From CAZTHL01 sp964613585 (GTDB lineage: Bacteria; Pseudomonadota; Alphaproteobacteria; DSM-16000; Inquilinaceae), in the NCBI GenBank assembly GCA_964613585.1, contig CAZTHL010000042.1, forward strand, positions 1 to 32,554: DNA of 32,554 bases, read 5' to 3'. Numbering within the stretch: position 1 is the stretch's first letter; each line of letters opens with the position of its first letter. The position numbers and the translations under genes are program-made. The notes under the pieces are model-generated. The model was given only the letters and a program-made list of their open reading frames with translations, searched no databases and had not been told where the DNA came from. This document shows, piece after piece, positions 7,403 to 15,550 of the stretch.

Positions 7403-8545
7403 ATGAAGCTGACCATCGAGCGTGCCGCCTTGCTTCGCTGTCTCGGGCACGTGCAGAGCGTCGTCGAGCGGCGCACCACCATCCCGATTCTTTCCAATGT
7501 CCTGATGCGCGCCGACACCGGCCGGCTCAGCCTGACCGCGACCGACATGGATCTGGAGATCGTCGAGGCGGTGTCGGCCGAGGTCGGCCAGACCGGGGCG
7601 ACCACGGCCCCGGCGCACACGCTGTACGACATCGTCCGCAAGCTCCCCGACGGCAGCCAGGTCGAGCTCGACGCCTCGGGCGACGCCGGCAGCCTGCAGC
7701 TGCGCGCCGGCCGCTCCCTCTTCAAGCTGGGCTGCCTCCCGGTCGAGGACTTCCCGAGCATGGCCGGCGGGGACCTGCCGCACGGCTTCACGCTCGACGC
7801 CAAGGAGCTGCGCAGCCTCATCGAGCACACCCGCTTCGCCGTCTCCACCGAGGAGACGCGCTATTACCTGAACGGCATCTACCTGCACATCGCCAAGGCG
7901 GAGCCGGCGGCCGGCGCCATCCCGGTGCTGCGCGCCGTCGCCACCGACGGCCATCGGCTGGCCCGGGTCGAGATGCCGCAGCCCGACGGCGCGGCCGAGA
8001 TGCCGGGCATCATCGTGCCGCGCAAGACCGTGACCGAGCTGCACAAGCTGATCGAGGAAAAGACGGAAGGCGTCGACATCGCCGTCAGCGACAGCAAGAT
8101 CCGATTCGCCTTCGAATCGATCGTGCTGACCTCGAAGCTGATCGACGGCACCTTCCCGGATTACGAGCGGGTGATCCCGTCCGGCAATGACAAGCGGATG
8201 ACCGTCGACAGCCGCAGCTTCGCCGCGGCGGTCGACCGGGTCTCCACCATCGCCACCGAGAAGAGCCGGGCGGTGAAGCTGCGCCTGAACGGCACCATCC
8301 TCACCCTGTCGGCGACCGGCGCGGAGAACGGCAGCGCGCTCGAGGAGCTGGAGGTGGACTATGACGCGCCGGATCTGGAGATCGGCTTCAACGCGCGCTA
8401 TCTGCTGGACATCACCGAGCAGATCGAGGGGTCGGAGGCGATGTTCAGCATGGCCGACGCCTCCTCGCCGACGGTGATCCGCGAGGCCGAGCCCGGCGAT
8501 CTGGCCGGGCGGGCCCTGTATGTCCTGATGCCGATGCGCGTCTGA
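7403..8545 (+). CDS. dnaN: DNA polymerase III beta subunit (sliding clamp)
   Basis: The 380-residue protein is the ring-shaped clamp that holds DNA polymerase III on DNA and recruits repair and regulatory proteins. The N-terminus MKLTIERAALLRCLGHVQSVVERRTTIPILSN opens domain I (the run is conserved in the family). TDMDLEI, FAVSTEETRYYLNGIYL and ATDGHRLARVEMP mark domains I and II. The C-terminus ends MPMRV, the family signature in the peptide-binding cleft (usually MPMRL). The length fits three domains of about 125 residues. The ATG at 7403 is chosen from the conserved N-terminus, although a clear Shine-Dalgarno sequence is lacking. recF follows 17 bases later, so dnaN-recF-gyrB probably form one transcript. 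Confidence 0.97.
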   Translation: MKLTIERAALLRCLGHVQSVVERRTTIPILSNVLMRADTGRLSLTATDMDLEIVEAVSAEVGQTGATTAPAHTLYDIVRKLPDGSQVELDASGDAGSLQLRAGRSLFKLGCLPVEDFPSMAGGDLPHGFTLDAKELRSLIEHTRFAVSTEETRYYLNGIYLHIAKAEPAAGAIPVLRAVATDGHRLARVEMPQPDGAAEMPGIIVPRKTVTELHKLIEEKTEGVDIAVSDSKIRFAFESIVLTSKLIDGTFPDYERVIPSGNDKRMTVDSRSFAAAVDRVSTIATEKSRAVKLRLNGTILTLSATGAENGSALEELEVDYDAPDLEIGFNARYLLDITEQIEGSEAMFSMADASSPTVIREAEPGDLAGRALYVLMPMRV

Positions 8546-8562
8546 GCGCCGCCGCCGTCCGC

Positions 8563-9828
8563 TTGAGCCTGCCCCCGCCCGTCGACACCGCCGAGCCGCC
8601 GGCCGCCGCCGCCGAGGTCGCGCGCGGCGCCGGAACGCTGGCCGTGACCCGGCTGATGCTCACCGACTTCCGCTGCTATGAGGCGGCACGGCTCGAGACC
8701 GATCGCCGGCCGGTGGTGCTGACCGGTCGGAATGGGGCCGGCAAGACCAACCTACTCGAGGCGCTGTCCTTCCTGGCGCCGGGCCGCGGCCTGCGCCGGG
8801 CCGGCCTTGGCGAGATCACCCGTCGGGAAGCGGGGCCGGGCGCCCGCTGGAGCGTCGCGGCCCGGCTCGCGACCCCGGCGGCGGCCGGGGGCACGGTGGC
8901 CATCGGCACCGGCCTCGACCCCAATTCGGCGCCGGGCAGCCCGCGCCGCATCGTGCGCATCGACGGCGAGACCATGCCGAGCCAGACCCGGCTCGGCGCC
9001 CAGGTCGCCTTCGTCTGGCTGACGCCGCAGATGGACCGGCTGTTCCAGGAGGGGGCCGCCGGCCGCCGGCGCTTCCTCGACCGCCTGGTCTACGGCTTCG
9101 AGGGGGCGCATGCCGGCCACGCGGCCGCCTATGAGCAGGCCATGCGCGAGCGCGCGCGACTGCTGCGCGACGAGCGCGAGGGCGGCCGGCGGGCCGATCC
9201 GGCCTGGCTCGAGGCACTGGAGGAGCAGATGGCCGGCAACGGGGTCGCGGTGGCGGCGGCGCGGCGGGCCCTGGTGCTGCGGCTCGACGGCGTCGCGGCC
9301 GAGACGGTGGGGGCCGGACCGGCCGCGGCCGAGCCGCCGTTTCCGCCGGCCGCGATCGACGTGCGCGGCACCGTGGAGCACTGGCTCGCCGACCGGCCGG
9401 CGCTGGCGGCGGAGGACGCGTTCCGCGCCCTCCTGCGCCGGTCGCGGCGGGCCGACGCGGTCATGGGCGGGGCGGCCGACGGGCCGCACCGCAGCGACCT
9501 GGAGGTGCGCCATGCCGCCAAGGACCTGCCGGCCGACCAGTGCTCGACCGGCGAGCAGAAGGCGCTGCTGATCGGCCTCGTGCTGGCCAACGCCCGGCTG
9601 CTGGCGGCCGAGCGCGGCGCGCCGCCGGTGCTGCTCCTGGACGAGGTGGCCGCCCATCTCGATGCCGGCCGGCGCGCGGCGCTGTTCGATGCCCTGGCCG
9701 GCCTTGGCGCCCGGGCCTGGCTGACCGGCACCGATGCTGATCTGTTCGCGGCGTTCGGGGAGCGGGCGCGGCACGTTCGGGTGGAGAACGCCCGGCTGCG
9801 CGAAATCTCTCCCGGAATGACCATCTAG
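8563..9828 (+). CDS. recF: DNA replication and repair protein RecF
   Basis: The protein is an SMC-like ATPase that loads RecA at single-strand gaps, together with RecO and RecR. Walker A is GRNGAGKTNLLEA, close to the conserved RLMLTDFRCYEAARLE start of the fold. The signature region is CSTGEQKALLIGL and Walker B is VLLLDEVAAHLDAGRR. All are intact. From the TTG at 8563 the product has 421 residues, 27 of them an Ala/Pro-rich N-terminal extension. A GTG at 8644 or an ATG at 8656 would begin at the conserved core as in most RecF proteins. No start has a convincing ribosome site, so the N-terminus is uncertain. The gene sits between dnaN and gyrB, as in many bacteria. Confidence 0.93.
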   Translation: MSLPPPVDTAEPPAAAAEVARGAGTLAVTRLMLTDFRCYEAARLETDRRPVVLTGRNGAGKTNLLEALSFLAPGRGLRRAGLGEITRREAGPGARWSVAARLATPAAAGGTVAIGTGLDPNSAPGSPRRIVRIDGETMPSQTRLGAQVAFVWLTPQMDRLFQEGAAGRRRFLDRLVYGFEGAHAGHAAAYEQAMRERARLLRDEREGGRRADPAWLEALEEQMAGNGVAVAAARRALVLRLDGVAAETVGAGPAAAEPPFPPAAIDVRGTVEHWLADRPALAAEDAFRALLRRSRRADAVMGGAADGPHRSDLEVRHAAKDLPADQCSTGEQKALLIGLVLANARLLAAERGAPPVLLLDEVAAHLDAGRRAALFDALAGLGARAWLTGTDADLFAAFGERARHVRVENARLREISPGMTI

Positions 9829-9914
9829 GAGAAGAGGGGACGAGCGGCGCCCAAGGGCGTCGACGATGAGGGGAAGGGGCCGGCGAAGATCCGGCGCCTG
9901 GAAAGACGGGGACC

Positions 9915-12371
9915 ATGAGCGAGCCGAGCCTGGCCACGGACATCGAGACGGTCGATGCGGTGTATGGAGCCGACAGCATCAAGGTGCTGCGCGGGCTGGA
10001 GGCCGTGCGCAAGCGCCCGGGAATGTATATCGGCGACACGGACGACGGCTCGGGCCTGCACCACATGGTGTACGAGGTCGTCGACAACGCCATCGACGAG
10101 GCCCTGGCCGGCTATTGCGACACCGTCCTGGTGGTGCTGAACGCTGACGGATCGGTGACGGTCGAGGACAACGGCCGGGGCATCCCGGTCGACCTGCACA
10201 AGGAGGAGGGGGTCAGCGCCGCGCAGGTGATCATGACGCAGCTCCACGCCGGCGGGAAGTTCGACCAGAACTCCTACAAGGTCTCGGGCGGTCTGCACGG
10301 GGTGGGGGTCAGCGTGGTGAACGCGCTGTCGGAGACCCTGGACCTGACCATCTGGCGCGACGGCCGCGAATGGACGATGCGCTTCCGCGACGGCGAGCCG
10401 GAATCGCCGCTCGAGCCCGGCGCGACCGTCGGGCCGCGCACGGGCACGCGCATCACCTTCCTGCCCTCGCGCGCCGTCTTCACGCAGACCGGCTTCGACG
10501 CATCGACCCTGGAGCACCGGCTGCGCGAGCTGGCCTTCCTCAACTCGGGGGTGCGTCTCGTCCTCACCGATGCGCGCGGCGTCGAGCCGCGCACGGTCGA
10601 TCTGCATTACGAAGGCGGCCTGCGTGCCTTCATCGGCTACCTGGACAAGTCGAAGACCCCCCTGCACCAGCCGCCGATCGAGATCGCGACCGAGCGCGAC
10701 GGTGTCATCGTGGAAGCCGCCCTGCAATGGACGGACGCCTTCCATGAGACCATGATCTGCTTCACCAACAACATTCCGCAGCGCGACGGCGGCACGCACC
10801 TGGCCGGCTTTCGTGGCGCGCTGACCCGGCAGATCAACACCTACGCGACCCAGTCGGGCATCGCCAAAAAGGAGAAGGTGGCGCTGACCGGGGAGGACGC
10901 GCGGGAGGGCCTGACCTGCGTGCTCTCGGTGAAGGTGCCGGACCCGAAGTTCTCGAGCCAGACCAAGGAAAAGCTGGTGTCCTCGGAGGTCCGTCCCGCG
11001 GTCGAGGCGGTGGTCGGGGACGGGCTGGCCACCTGGTTCGACGAGCATCCCAACGAGGCGAGGAAGATCGTCCAGAAGACCGTCGAGGCGGCGGCGGCGC
11101 GCGAGGCGGCGCGCAAGGCGCGCGAGCTGACCCGGCGCAAGGGGGCGCTCGACACCGCCTACCTGCCCGGCAAGCTGTCGGACTGCCAGAACCGCGATCC
11201 GCGCGAGAGCGAGCTGTTCATCGTCGAGGGGATCAGCGCCGGCGGCTCGGCCAAGGGCGCGCGGGACCGCAGGTTCCAGGCAATCCTGCCCCTGCGCGGC
11301 AAGATCCTGAACGTCGAGCGGGCGCGGGTCGACAAGATGCTGAGCTCGGCGGAGATCGGCACGCTGATCACCGCGCTCGGCACCGGGATCCGCGACGAGT
11401 TCGACATCTCGAAGATCCGCTACCACAAGGTTATCATCATGACGGACGCGGACGTGGACGGCAGCCACATCCGCACCCTCCTGCTGACTTTCTTCTTCCG
11501 CCAGATGCCGGAACTGGTCGAGCAGGGCTACCTCTACATCGCGCAGCCGCCGCTTTACGGTGTCACCCGCGCTCGCTCGCGGCTGTACCTCAAGGGAGAT
11601 CTCCAGCTCGAGCGCTACCTTATCGAGCAGGGCACCACCGACGCCGTGTTCGTCGCGGTGGACGGCGCGCAGTCGGCCGGCGAGGACCTGCGCGACATGG
11701 TCGAGCGGGCCCGCGAGGTGAAGCATCTGCTCGAGCCGCTGGCACGCAAGTCGGGCAGCATGGCGGTGGCCGAGCAGGCCGCCGTGGCCGGCGCCCTGGG
11801 GCCCGGCGTGCTCGAGGACGCCGAGCGGGCCCGGGCGGCAGCGGACGCGGTGGCGCGCCGGCTCGACGCGATCGCTCCGGCGCAGGAGCGCGGCTGGCAC
11901 GGGGCGCCGCTTGACGACGGCGGCCTCGTCCTCACCCGGACCCTGCGCGGCGTGACCGAGACCCGGACCCTTGACGCCGACCTGCTGCGCTCGGGCGAGG
12001 CGCGCCGGCTCGACGCGCTCGGCGAGACCCTGGCGGCGGAATACGGCGAGCCCGGCCGCCTGGTGCAGACGCCGGCCAAGGGCGCCGGCGGCGAGACGCG
12101 GATCACCGGGCCGGTGGGGCTGGCCGACACGGTGATGGCGCTCGGCCGCAAGGGCGTGGCGATCCAGCGCTACAAGGGGCTGGGCGAGATGAACGCGGAT
12201 CAGCTGTGGGAGACGACGCTCGATCCCAACGGTCGCGCGCTGCTGCAGGTCAAGGTCAGCCACGCCGACGCGGCCGAGGAGGTGTTCTCGACGCTGATGG
12301 GCGACCTGGTCGATCCGCGCCGCGAGTTCATCCAGGACAACGCGCTGGATGTGGTGAATCTCGATGTGTAG
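9915..12371 (+). CDS. gyrB: DNA gyrase subunit B, with altered TOPRIM motif
   Basis: The 818-residue ATPase subunit works with GyrA to introduce negative supercoils. The GHKL ATPase domain shows YEVVDNAIDEAL, the ATP-lid glycines in GGLHGVGVSVVNALS and the transducer part to about residue 400. The TOPRIM domain follows with metal ligands E438 and D511/D513 (MTDADVDGSHIR). The C-terminal gyrB part RYKGLGEMNADQLWETT is present, and an insertion of about 160 residues, as in other Gram-negative GyrB, explains the length. An oddity is that the TOPRIM motif reads EGISAGGSAKGARDR where nearly all type IIA enzymes have EGDSAGG. The Asp equivalent to E. coli D426, a quinolone-resistance position, is Ile440. 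The gene starts 86 bases after recF. Confidence 0.96.
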   Translation: MSEPSLATDIETVDAVYGADSIKVLRGLEAVRKRPGMYIGDTDDGSGLHHMVYEVVDNAIDEALAGYCDTVLVVLNADGSVTVEDNGRGIPVDLHKEEGVSAAQVIMTQLHAGGKFDQNSYKVSGGLHGVGVSVVNALSETLDLTIWRDGREWTMRFRDGEPESPLEPGATVGPRTGTRITFLPSRAVFTQTGFDASTLEHRLRELAFLNSGVRLVLTDARGVEPRTVDLHYEGGLRAFIGYLDKSKTPLHQPPIEIATERDGVIVEAALQWTDAFHETMICFTNNIPQRDGGTHLAGFRGALTRQINTYATQSGIAKKEKVALTGEDAREGLTCVLSVKVPDPKFSSQTKEKLVSSEVRPAVEAVVGDGLATWFDEHPNEARKIVQKTVEAAAAREAARKARELTRRKGALDTAYLPGKLSDCQNRDPRESELFIVEGISAGGSAKGARDRRFQAILPLRGKILNVERARVDKMLSSAEIGTLITALGTGIRDEFDISKIRYHKVIIMTDADVDGSHIRTLLLTFFFRQMPELVEQGYLYIAQPPLYGVTRARSRLYLKGDLQLERYLIEQGTTDAVFVAVDGAQSAGEDLRDMVERAREVKHLLEPLARKSGSMAVAEQAAVAGALGPGVLEDAERARAAADAVARRLDAIAPAQERGWHGAPLDDGGLVLTRTLRGVTETRTLDADLLRSGEARRLDALGETLAAEYGEPGRLVQTPAKGAGGETRITGPVGLADTVMALGRKGVAIQRYKGLGEMNADQLWETTLDPNGRALLQVKVSHADAAEEVFSTLMGDLVDPRREFIQDNALDVVNLDV

Positions 12372-12470
12372 CTCGGCTCACGCCCTCACTCTTTCTCCTG
12401 TGGGCGCGCGAAGCTCTGCAACGGCACGAGCGAGCCACGCTCTCGCCGCGTCCGTCGCGTCTCCTCGGCC

Positions 12471-12827
12471 CTACGCCAGATCCCGCCAGCCGCGGACGGC
12501 GCTGACCGTGCCCTCGATCAGCCCGGGCAGCCGCGCGGCCTGATCGAGGGCGCTCTCCCGGGCGCCGCGGCGGCAGGCCAGCTCGAGCCGCTCCGCCGCC
12601 TCGGACAGGCCCGAAGCCCCATAGGAGGCGGCGGTGGCCTTGACCGCGTGCGCCTGGAAGATCAGCGCCGACAGGTCGCCGGCCCGGGCCGCGGCGCGGA
12701 TGCTGGCGGCCCGGCCGCGCAGCTCCGTCAGGAACGGGTCGATCAGCCGGAGCACCGTGTCCCGGTCCAGCTCCCGGACCAGGTTGTCCAGCACGGCCGG
12801 GTCCAGTGGCCTCGCTTGCTTCTCCAT
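12471..12827 (-). CDS. Histidine phosphotransfer (Hpt) domain protein
   Basis: The 118-residue protein is a single Hpt four-helix bundle of the kind that passes a phosphoryl group between receiver domains in multistep phosphorelays. The phospho-acceptor is H60 in AHAVKATAASYGASGLSEAA, which matches the family pattern AHxLKGxAxxxGA. The usual Gly after the Lys is Ala here. No histidine kinase or response regulator lies in the window, so this is an orphan module whose partners are elsewhere. It is convergent with gyrB and divergent from a small secreted protein gene. A Fur-box-like palindrome overlaps its likely promoter region. Confidence 0.8.
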   Translation of the reverse strand: MEKQARPLDPAVLDNLVRELDRDTVLRLIDPFLTELRGRAASIRAAARAGDLSALIFQAHAVKATAASYGASGLSEAAERLELACRRGARESALDQAARLPGLIEGTVSAVRGWRDLA

Positions 12828-12860
12828 TGTTCCAGTAATATCAGCATTTACGAGCCAAGG

Positions 12861-12875
12861 ATAGAATCATTCTCA
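12861..12875. promoter_or_regulatory. Fur-box-like 7-1-7 palindrome
   Basis: The site reads ATAGAAT-C-ATTCTCA. The right half equals the Fur half-site ATTCTCA, and the left half matches its complement (TGAGAAT) in five of seven positions. It lies in a small AT-rich island between divergent genes, 34 bases upstream of the Hpt start and 118 bases upstream of the secreted protein start. On the minus strand it overlaps TTGAGA, a possible -35 element. Regulation by Fur or a Fur-like protein is an inference. Confidence 0.35.
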
Positions 12876-12993
12876 ACCAAGCCGCCCGGAGCCGCCGGGA
12901 CGGCTTCGGCGCTCGACAGGGTTTTGTTGATCCCCGCCGGCTACGGTGCCGGGCGCAGGGTCCCTGTCCGCGTTCCGGAGTCCTCCATCCGCC

Positions 12994-13485
12994 ATGATCG
13001 GCGCCCGTTTCCTGCCGGTGATCGTTGCTGTCCTCGGGCTCGTGGCGCCGTCGCCCGGGGGCCTGAAGGACGCTTCCGCCGGCAGCCTCGACATGCGGCG
13101 CACCCAGCCGGTCCACCGGAGCGCGCCCGATCTGCGCCTGCCGTGGCCGGAGGCAACGGTGCCGCAGCGGCCGCGGCACAGCCCGCGCGACCGCCTCGTC
13201 TATCGGCTGCCGGAGGACTATCGGGATATGCTGGCGCCGTCGGACGAGCTGACCCGCTTCTGCCGGACGGGCGGCTTCCGCCAGCGCCTCGACCGTCACT
13301 ACCGCGCCCAGGCGCCCGACGGCCGCTCCTTCGGCGTCGGCTTCGGCAATGGACTCAACCTCGATGACCCGGCGCACCGCCGCGACCCGGCGCTCGTCTA
13401 CCTGTTCCGCGATCAGGACACGGCGCGCTGCCGGGTCTGGACCGTGCCGCTCGCCGCCATCCGCCCGTTCCTGGTGCGCCGCTGA
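12994..13485 (+). CDS. Small secreted protein of unknown function
   Basis: The 163-residue product begins with a signal-peptide-like segment (MIGARFLPVIVAVLGLVAPS), then a Pro/Arg-rich stretch, then a more ordered half from about residue 60. That half has aromatic and charged residues and two cysteines (RFCRTGG and ARCRVWTV) that could form a disulfide in the periplasm. I recognise no known domain. The ATG at 12994 is chosen because the signal peptide starts there. A GTG at 12946 would put 16 extra residues before it. The opposite strand is also open here but lacks a signal or a family motif, so the plus strand is preferred. The gene is divergent from the Hpt gene. Confidence 0.55.
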   Translation: MIGARFLPVIVAVLGLVAPSPGGLKDASAGSLDMRRTQPVHRSAPDLRLPWPEATVPQRPRHSPRDRLVYRLPEDYRDMLAPSDELTRFCRTGGFRQRLDRHYRAQAPDGRSFGVGFGNGLNLDDPAHRRDPALVYLFRDQDTARCRVWTVPLAAIRPFLVRR

Positions 13486-13505
13486 CGCTCTCGGCGTCGC
13501 TTGAC

Positions 13506-13539
13506 GCCCGCGTCCGGGGCGGGCAGAAAAGCGCCCCGG
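13506..13539 (+). repeat. Two overlapping, mutually exclusive hairpins
   Basis: Hairpin A pairs GCCCGC (13506-13511) with GCGGGC (13519-13524). Hairpin B pairs CCGGGGCG (13514-13521) with CGCCCCGG (13532-13539). The arms overlap, so only one can form at a time. They lie just after the secreted protein gene and 65 bases before the ABC transporter operon. They could be a terminator, an attenuator, or chance in GC-rich DNA. Confidence 0.35.
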
Positions 13540-13603
13540 TGGCCGTTTCCCGGCATGGCAGGCCAAATCAGCCGCTCGAGGCAGGCAGGAGGCGCGAGGC
13601 CGA

Positions 13604-14575
13604 ATGACACGGAGACACAGCGTCGTCATGGGGGCGGCCCTGGCCCTGGTGCTGTCCGCCAACCCCGTGCCGGCGCAGCAGACGCCGGTCAGCGTGGCGG
13701 TGACGGCCATCGTCGAGCACCCGGCGCTTGACGCCACGCGCGACGGCGTGCGCGACGCGCTCATCGACGCCGGCTACGTCCCGGGCGACACCCTCGACTT
13801 CGTCTACGAGACCGCCCAGGGCAACCAGGCGACCGCCGTGCAGATCGCCCGCCGCTTCGTGGGCGAGAGCCCGGACGTCATTGTGCCGATCTCCACCCCG
13901 TCCGCCCAGGCGGTGGTGTCCGCCACCGAGACGATCCCGGTGGTGTTCACCGCGGTGACCGATCCGCTGACGGCGCAGCTGGTGAGCAACCTGGAGGAGC
14001 CCGGCGGCAACGTCACGGGCCTGTCCGACCTGTCGCCGATCGAGGACCATGTCGCCCTGATCGCCGAGATCGTGCCGGGGGCCGAGGTCATCGGCGTCAC
14101 CTACAATCCGGGCGAGGCGAACGCTGTCACCCTGGTCGAGCTGCTGAAGCAGTACGCGCCGGCCCAAGGCCTTTCAGTGGTCGAGGCGACGGCGCCGCGC
14201 TCGGCCGACGTGCTCGGCGCCGCGCAGAGCCTGGTCGGCCGGGCCGACGTCATTTACGTCCCGACCGACAACACCATCGTCTCGGCGCTCGAGGCCGTGA
14301 TCGGCGTCGGCGCGGACAACGACATTCCGGTGTTCAGCGGCGACACCGCCAGCGTCGAGCGCGGCACCCTGGCCTCGGTCGGCTTCGACTACTATCAGGT
14401 CGGCCGGCAGACCGGCGAGATCGTCCTGCGCGTGCTCGGGGGCGAGGATCCGGGCAGCATCCCGGTCGGCACCGCCGCCGGGACAGACCTGGTGGTGAAC
14501 CTGTCGGCCGCCGGCGCCATGGACGTCACCGTCCCGGACAGTGTCCTGGACCGTGCCAGCAAGGTTATCGAGTAG
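13604..14575 (+). CDS. ABC transporter substrate-binding protein (TrpX/COG2984 type)
   Basis: The 323-residue periplasmic protein has a signal peptide (residues 1 to about 24, with VPAQQ at the end) and no lipobox. The mature part has the type I periplasmic-binding fold: PVSVAVTAIVEHPALDATRDG at the start, VPISTPSAQAVVS, IPVVFTAVTDP, the hinge and the segment IYVPTDNTIVSALEAV. These are characteristic of the COG2984 family. In Firmicutes, members of this family (TrpX) are linked to tryptophan import. The substrate in proteobacteria is usually unproven, so I do not name one. GGAGG stands 11 bases before the ATG. The permease and ATPase genes follow on the same strand and complete an importer. 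Confidence 0.9.
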   Translation: MTRRHSVVMGAALALVLSANPVPAQQTPVSVAVTAIVEHPALDATRDGVRDALIDAGYVPGDTLDFVYETAQGNQATAVQIARRFVGESPDVIVPISTPSAQAVVSATETIPVVFTAVTDPLTAQLVSNLEEPGGNVTGLSDLSPIEDHVALIAEIVPGAEVIGVTYNPGEANAVTLVELLKQYAPAQGLSVVEATAPRSADVLGAAQSLVGRADVIYVPTDNTIVSALEAVIGVGADNDIPVFSGDTASVERGTLASVGFDYYQVGRQTGEIVLRVLGGEDPGSIPVGTAAGTDLVVNLSAAGAMDVTVPDSVLDRASKVIE

Positions 14576-14633
14576 CGTGCCGTTCCATGGAGGCCCGATC
14601 CATGGGTGACGGTGTCCGGGACGGCATGACCGC

Positions 14634-15536
14634 ATGAGCCAGGTTGCCCTGCTGGGCGCCGTCGAGATCGGGCTGGTGTACGGTCTGGTGGCGCTCGGCG
14701 TCTTCCTCAGCTTCCGCATCCTCAACTTTCCGGACCTGACCGTCGACGGCAGCTTCCCGCTGGGTGGCGCCGTCACCGCCGTGCTCATTGTCGGCGGCTG
14801 GAGCCCGGTGCTGGCGACCGCGCTCGGCACCCTGGCCGGCGCGGCGGCCGGCCTGGTCACCGCCGCGCTCAACGTCCGCTTCAAGATCCTGCACCTGCTC
14901 GCCAGCATCCTGACCATGATCGCGTTGTTCTCGGTGAACCTGCGCATCATGGGCCGGCCGAACGTCGCGGTGATCCAGCAGGACACGGTGCTGACCCCGT
15001 TCTACGGCGCCCTCGCCGCGCCGCAGTTCGTGGTCAAGCCGCTGGTGGTGGGGCTGATCGTGGCGCTGGTCGCGGCGCTGCTGATCCGCTTTCTCTACAG
15101 CGAGCACGGCCTCGCCATGCGGGCGACCGGCGCGAACCCCCGGATGGCCCGCGCCCAGGGCATCGGCAGCAACGGCTATGTCTATGCCGGCATGGCGCTC
15201 AGCAACGGGCTGGTCGGCCTGGCCGGCGCGCTGTTCACCCAGACCAACGGCTTCGCCGACGTCACCAGCGGTGTCGGCACCATCGTCGTCGGCCTGGCCG
15301 CAGTGATCCTGGGAGAGACCCTGTTCCGGGCGCGCAGCGTGCTGGTCGCGGTGATCGCCTGCATTGCCGGCTCGATCCTTTACCGCATCGCCATCGCGCT
15401 GGCGCTCAACGCCGACTTCCTCGGTCTCGAGCCCTCCGACGTCAATCTGGTCACGGCGCTCCTGGTGGCGCTGGCGCTGATCCTGCCGGGCGCGCGCAAC
15501 CCGCTGCGCGGCATCCTGCGGCGGCCCGCGGCCTGA
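14634..15536 (+). CDS. ABC transporter permease (TrpY/COG4120 type)
   Basis: The 300-residue inner-membrane protein has eight to nine hydrophobic segments and belongs to the branched-chain/ribose-type permease superfamily. GLVYGLVALGVFLSFRILNFPDLTVDGSF near the N-terminus is a hallmark of the COG4120 group. GLAMRATGANPRMARAQGI is the cytoplasmic loop that contacts the ATPase. It begins 58 bases after the binding-protein gene and ends 14 bases before the ATPase gene, so the three are one operon. It forms the membrane channel, probably as a homodimer. The length and the conserved loop are normal. The ATG at 14634 fits the family N-terminus. Confidence 0.92.
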   Translation: MSQVALLGAVEIGLVYGLVALGVFLSFRILNFPDLTVDGSFPLGGAVTAVLIVGGWSPVLATALGTLAGAAAGLVTAALNVRFKILHLLASILTMIALFSVNLRIMGRPNVAVIQQDTVLTPFYGALAAPQFVVKPLVVGLIVALVAALLIRFLYSEHGLAMRATGANPRMARAQGIGSNGYVYAGMALSNGLVGLAGALFTQTNGFADVTSGVGTIVVGLAAVILGETLFRARSVLVAVIACIAGSILYRIAIALALNADFLGLEPSDVNLVTALLVALALILPGARNPLRGILRRPAA

Positions 15537-15550
15537 GCCTCGAGCCGGCG

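Noticed and set aside
9825..12263. Minus-strand open frame of about 810 codons opposite gyrB
   Set aside because: GyrB motifs run through the whole plus strand. The antisense translation has no recognisable family and typical shadow composition.
12841..13764. Minus-strand open frame opposite the small secreted protein
   Set aside because: It overlaps the ABC binding-protein gene start and has no signal or motif. The plus-strand frame has a signal peptide.
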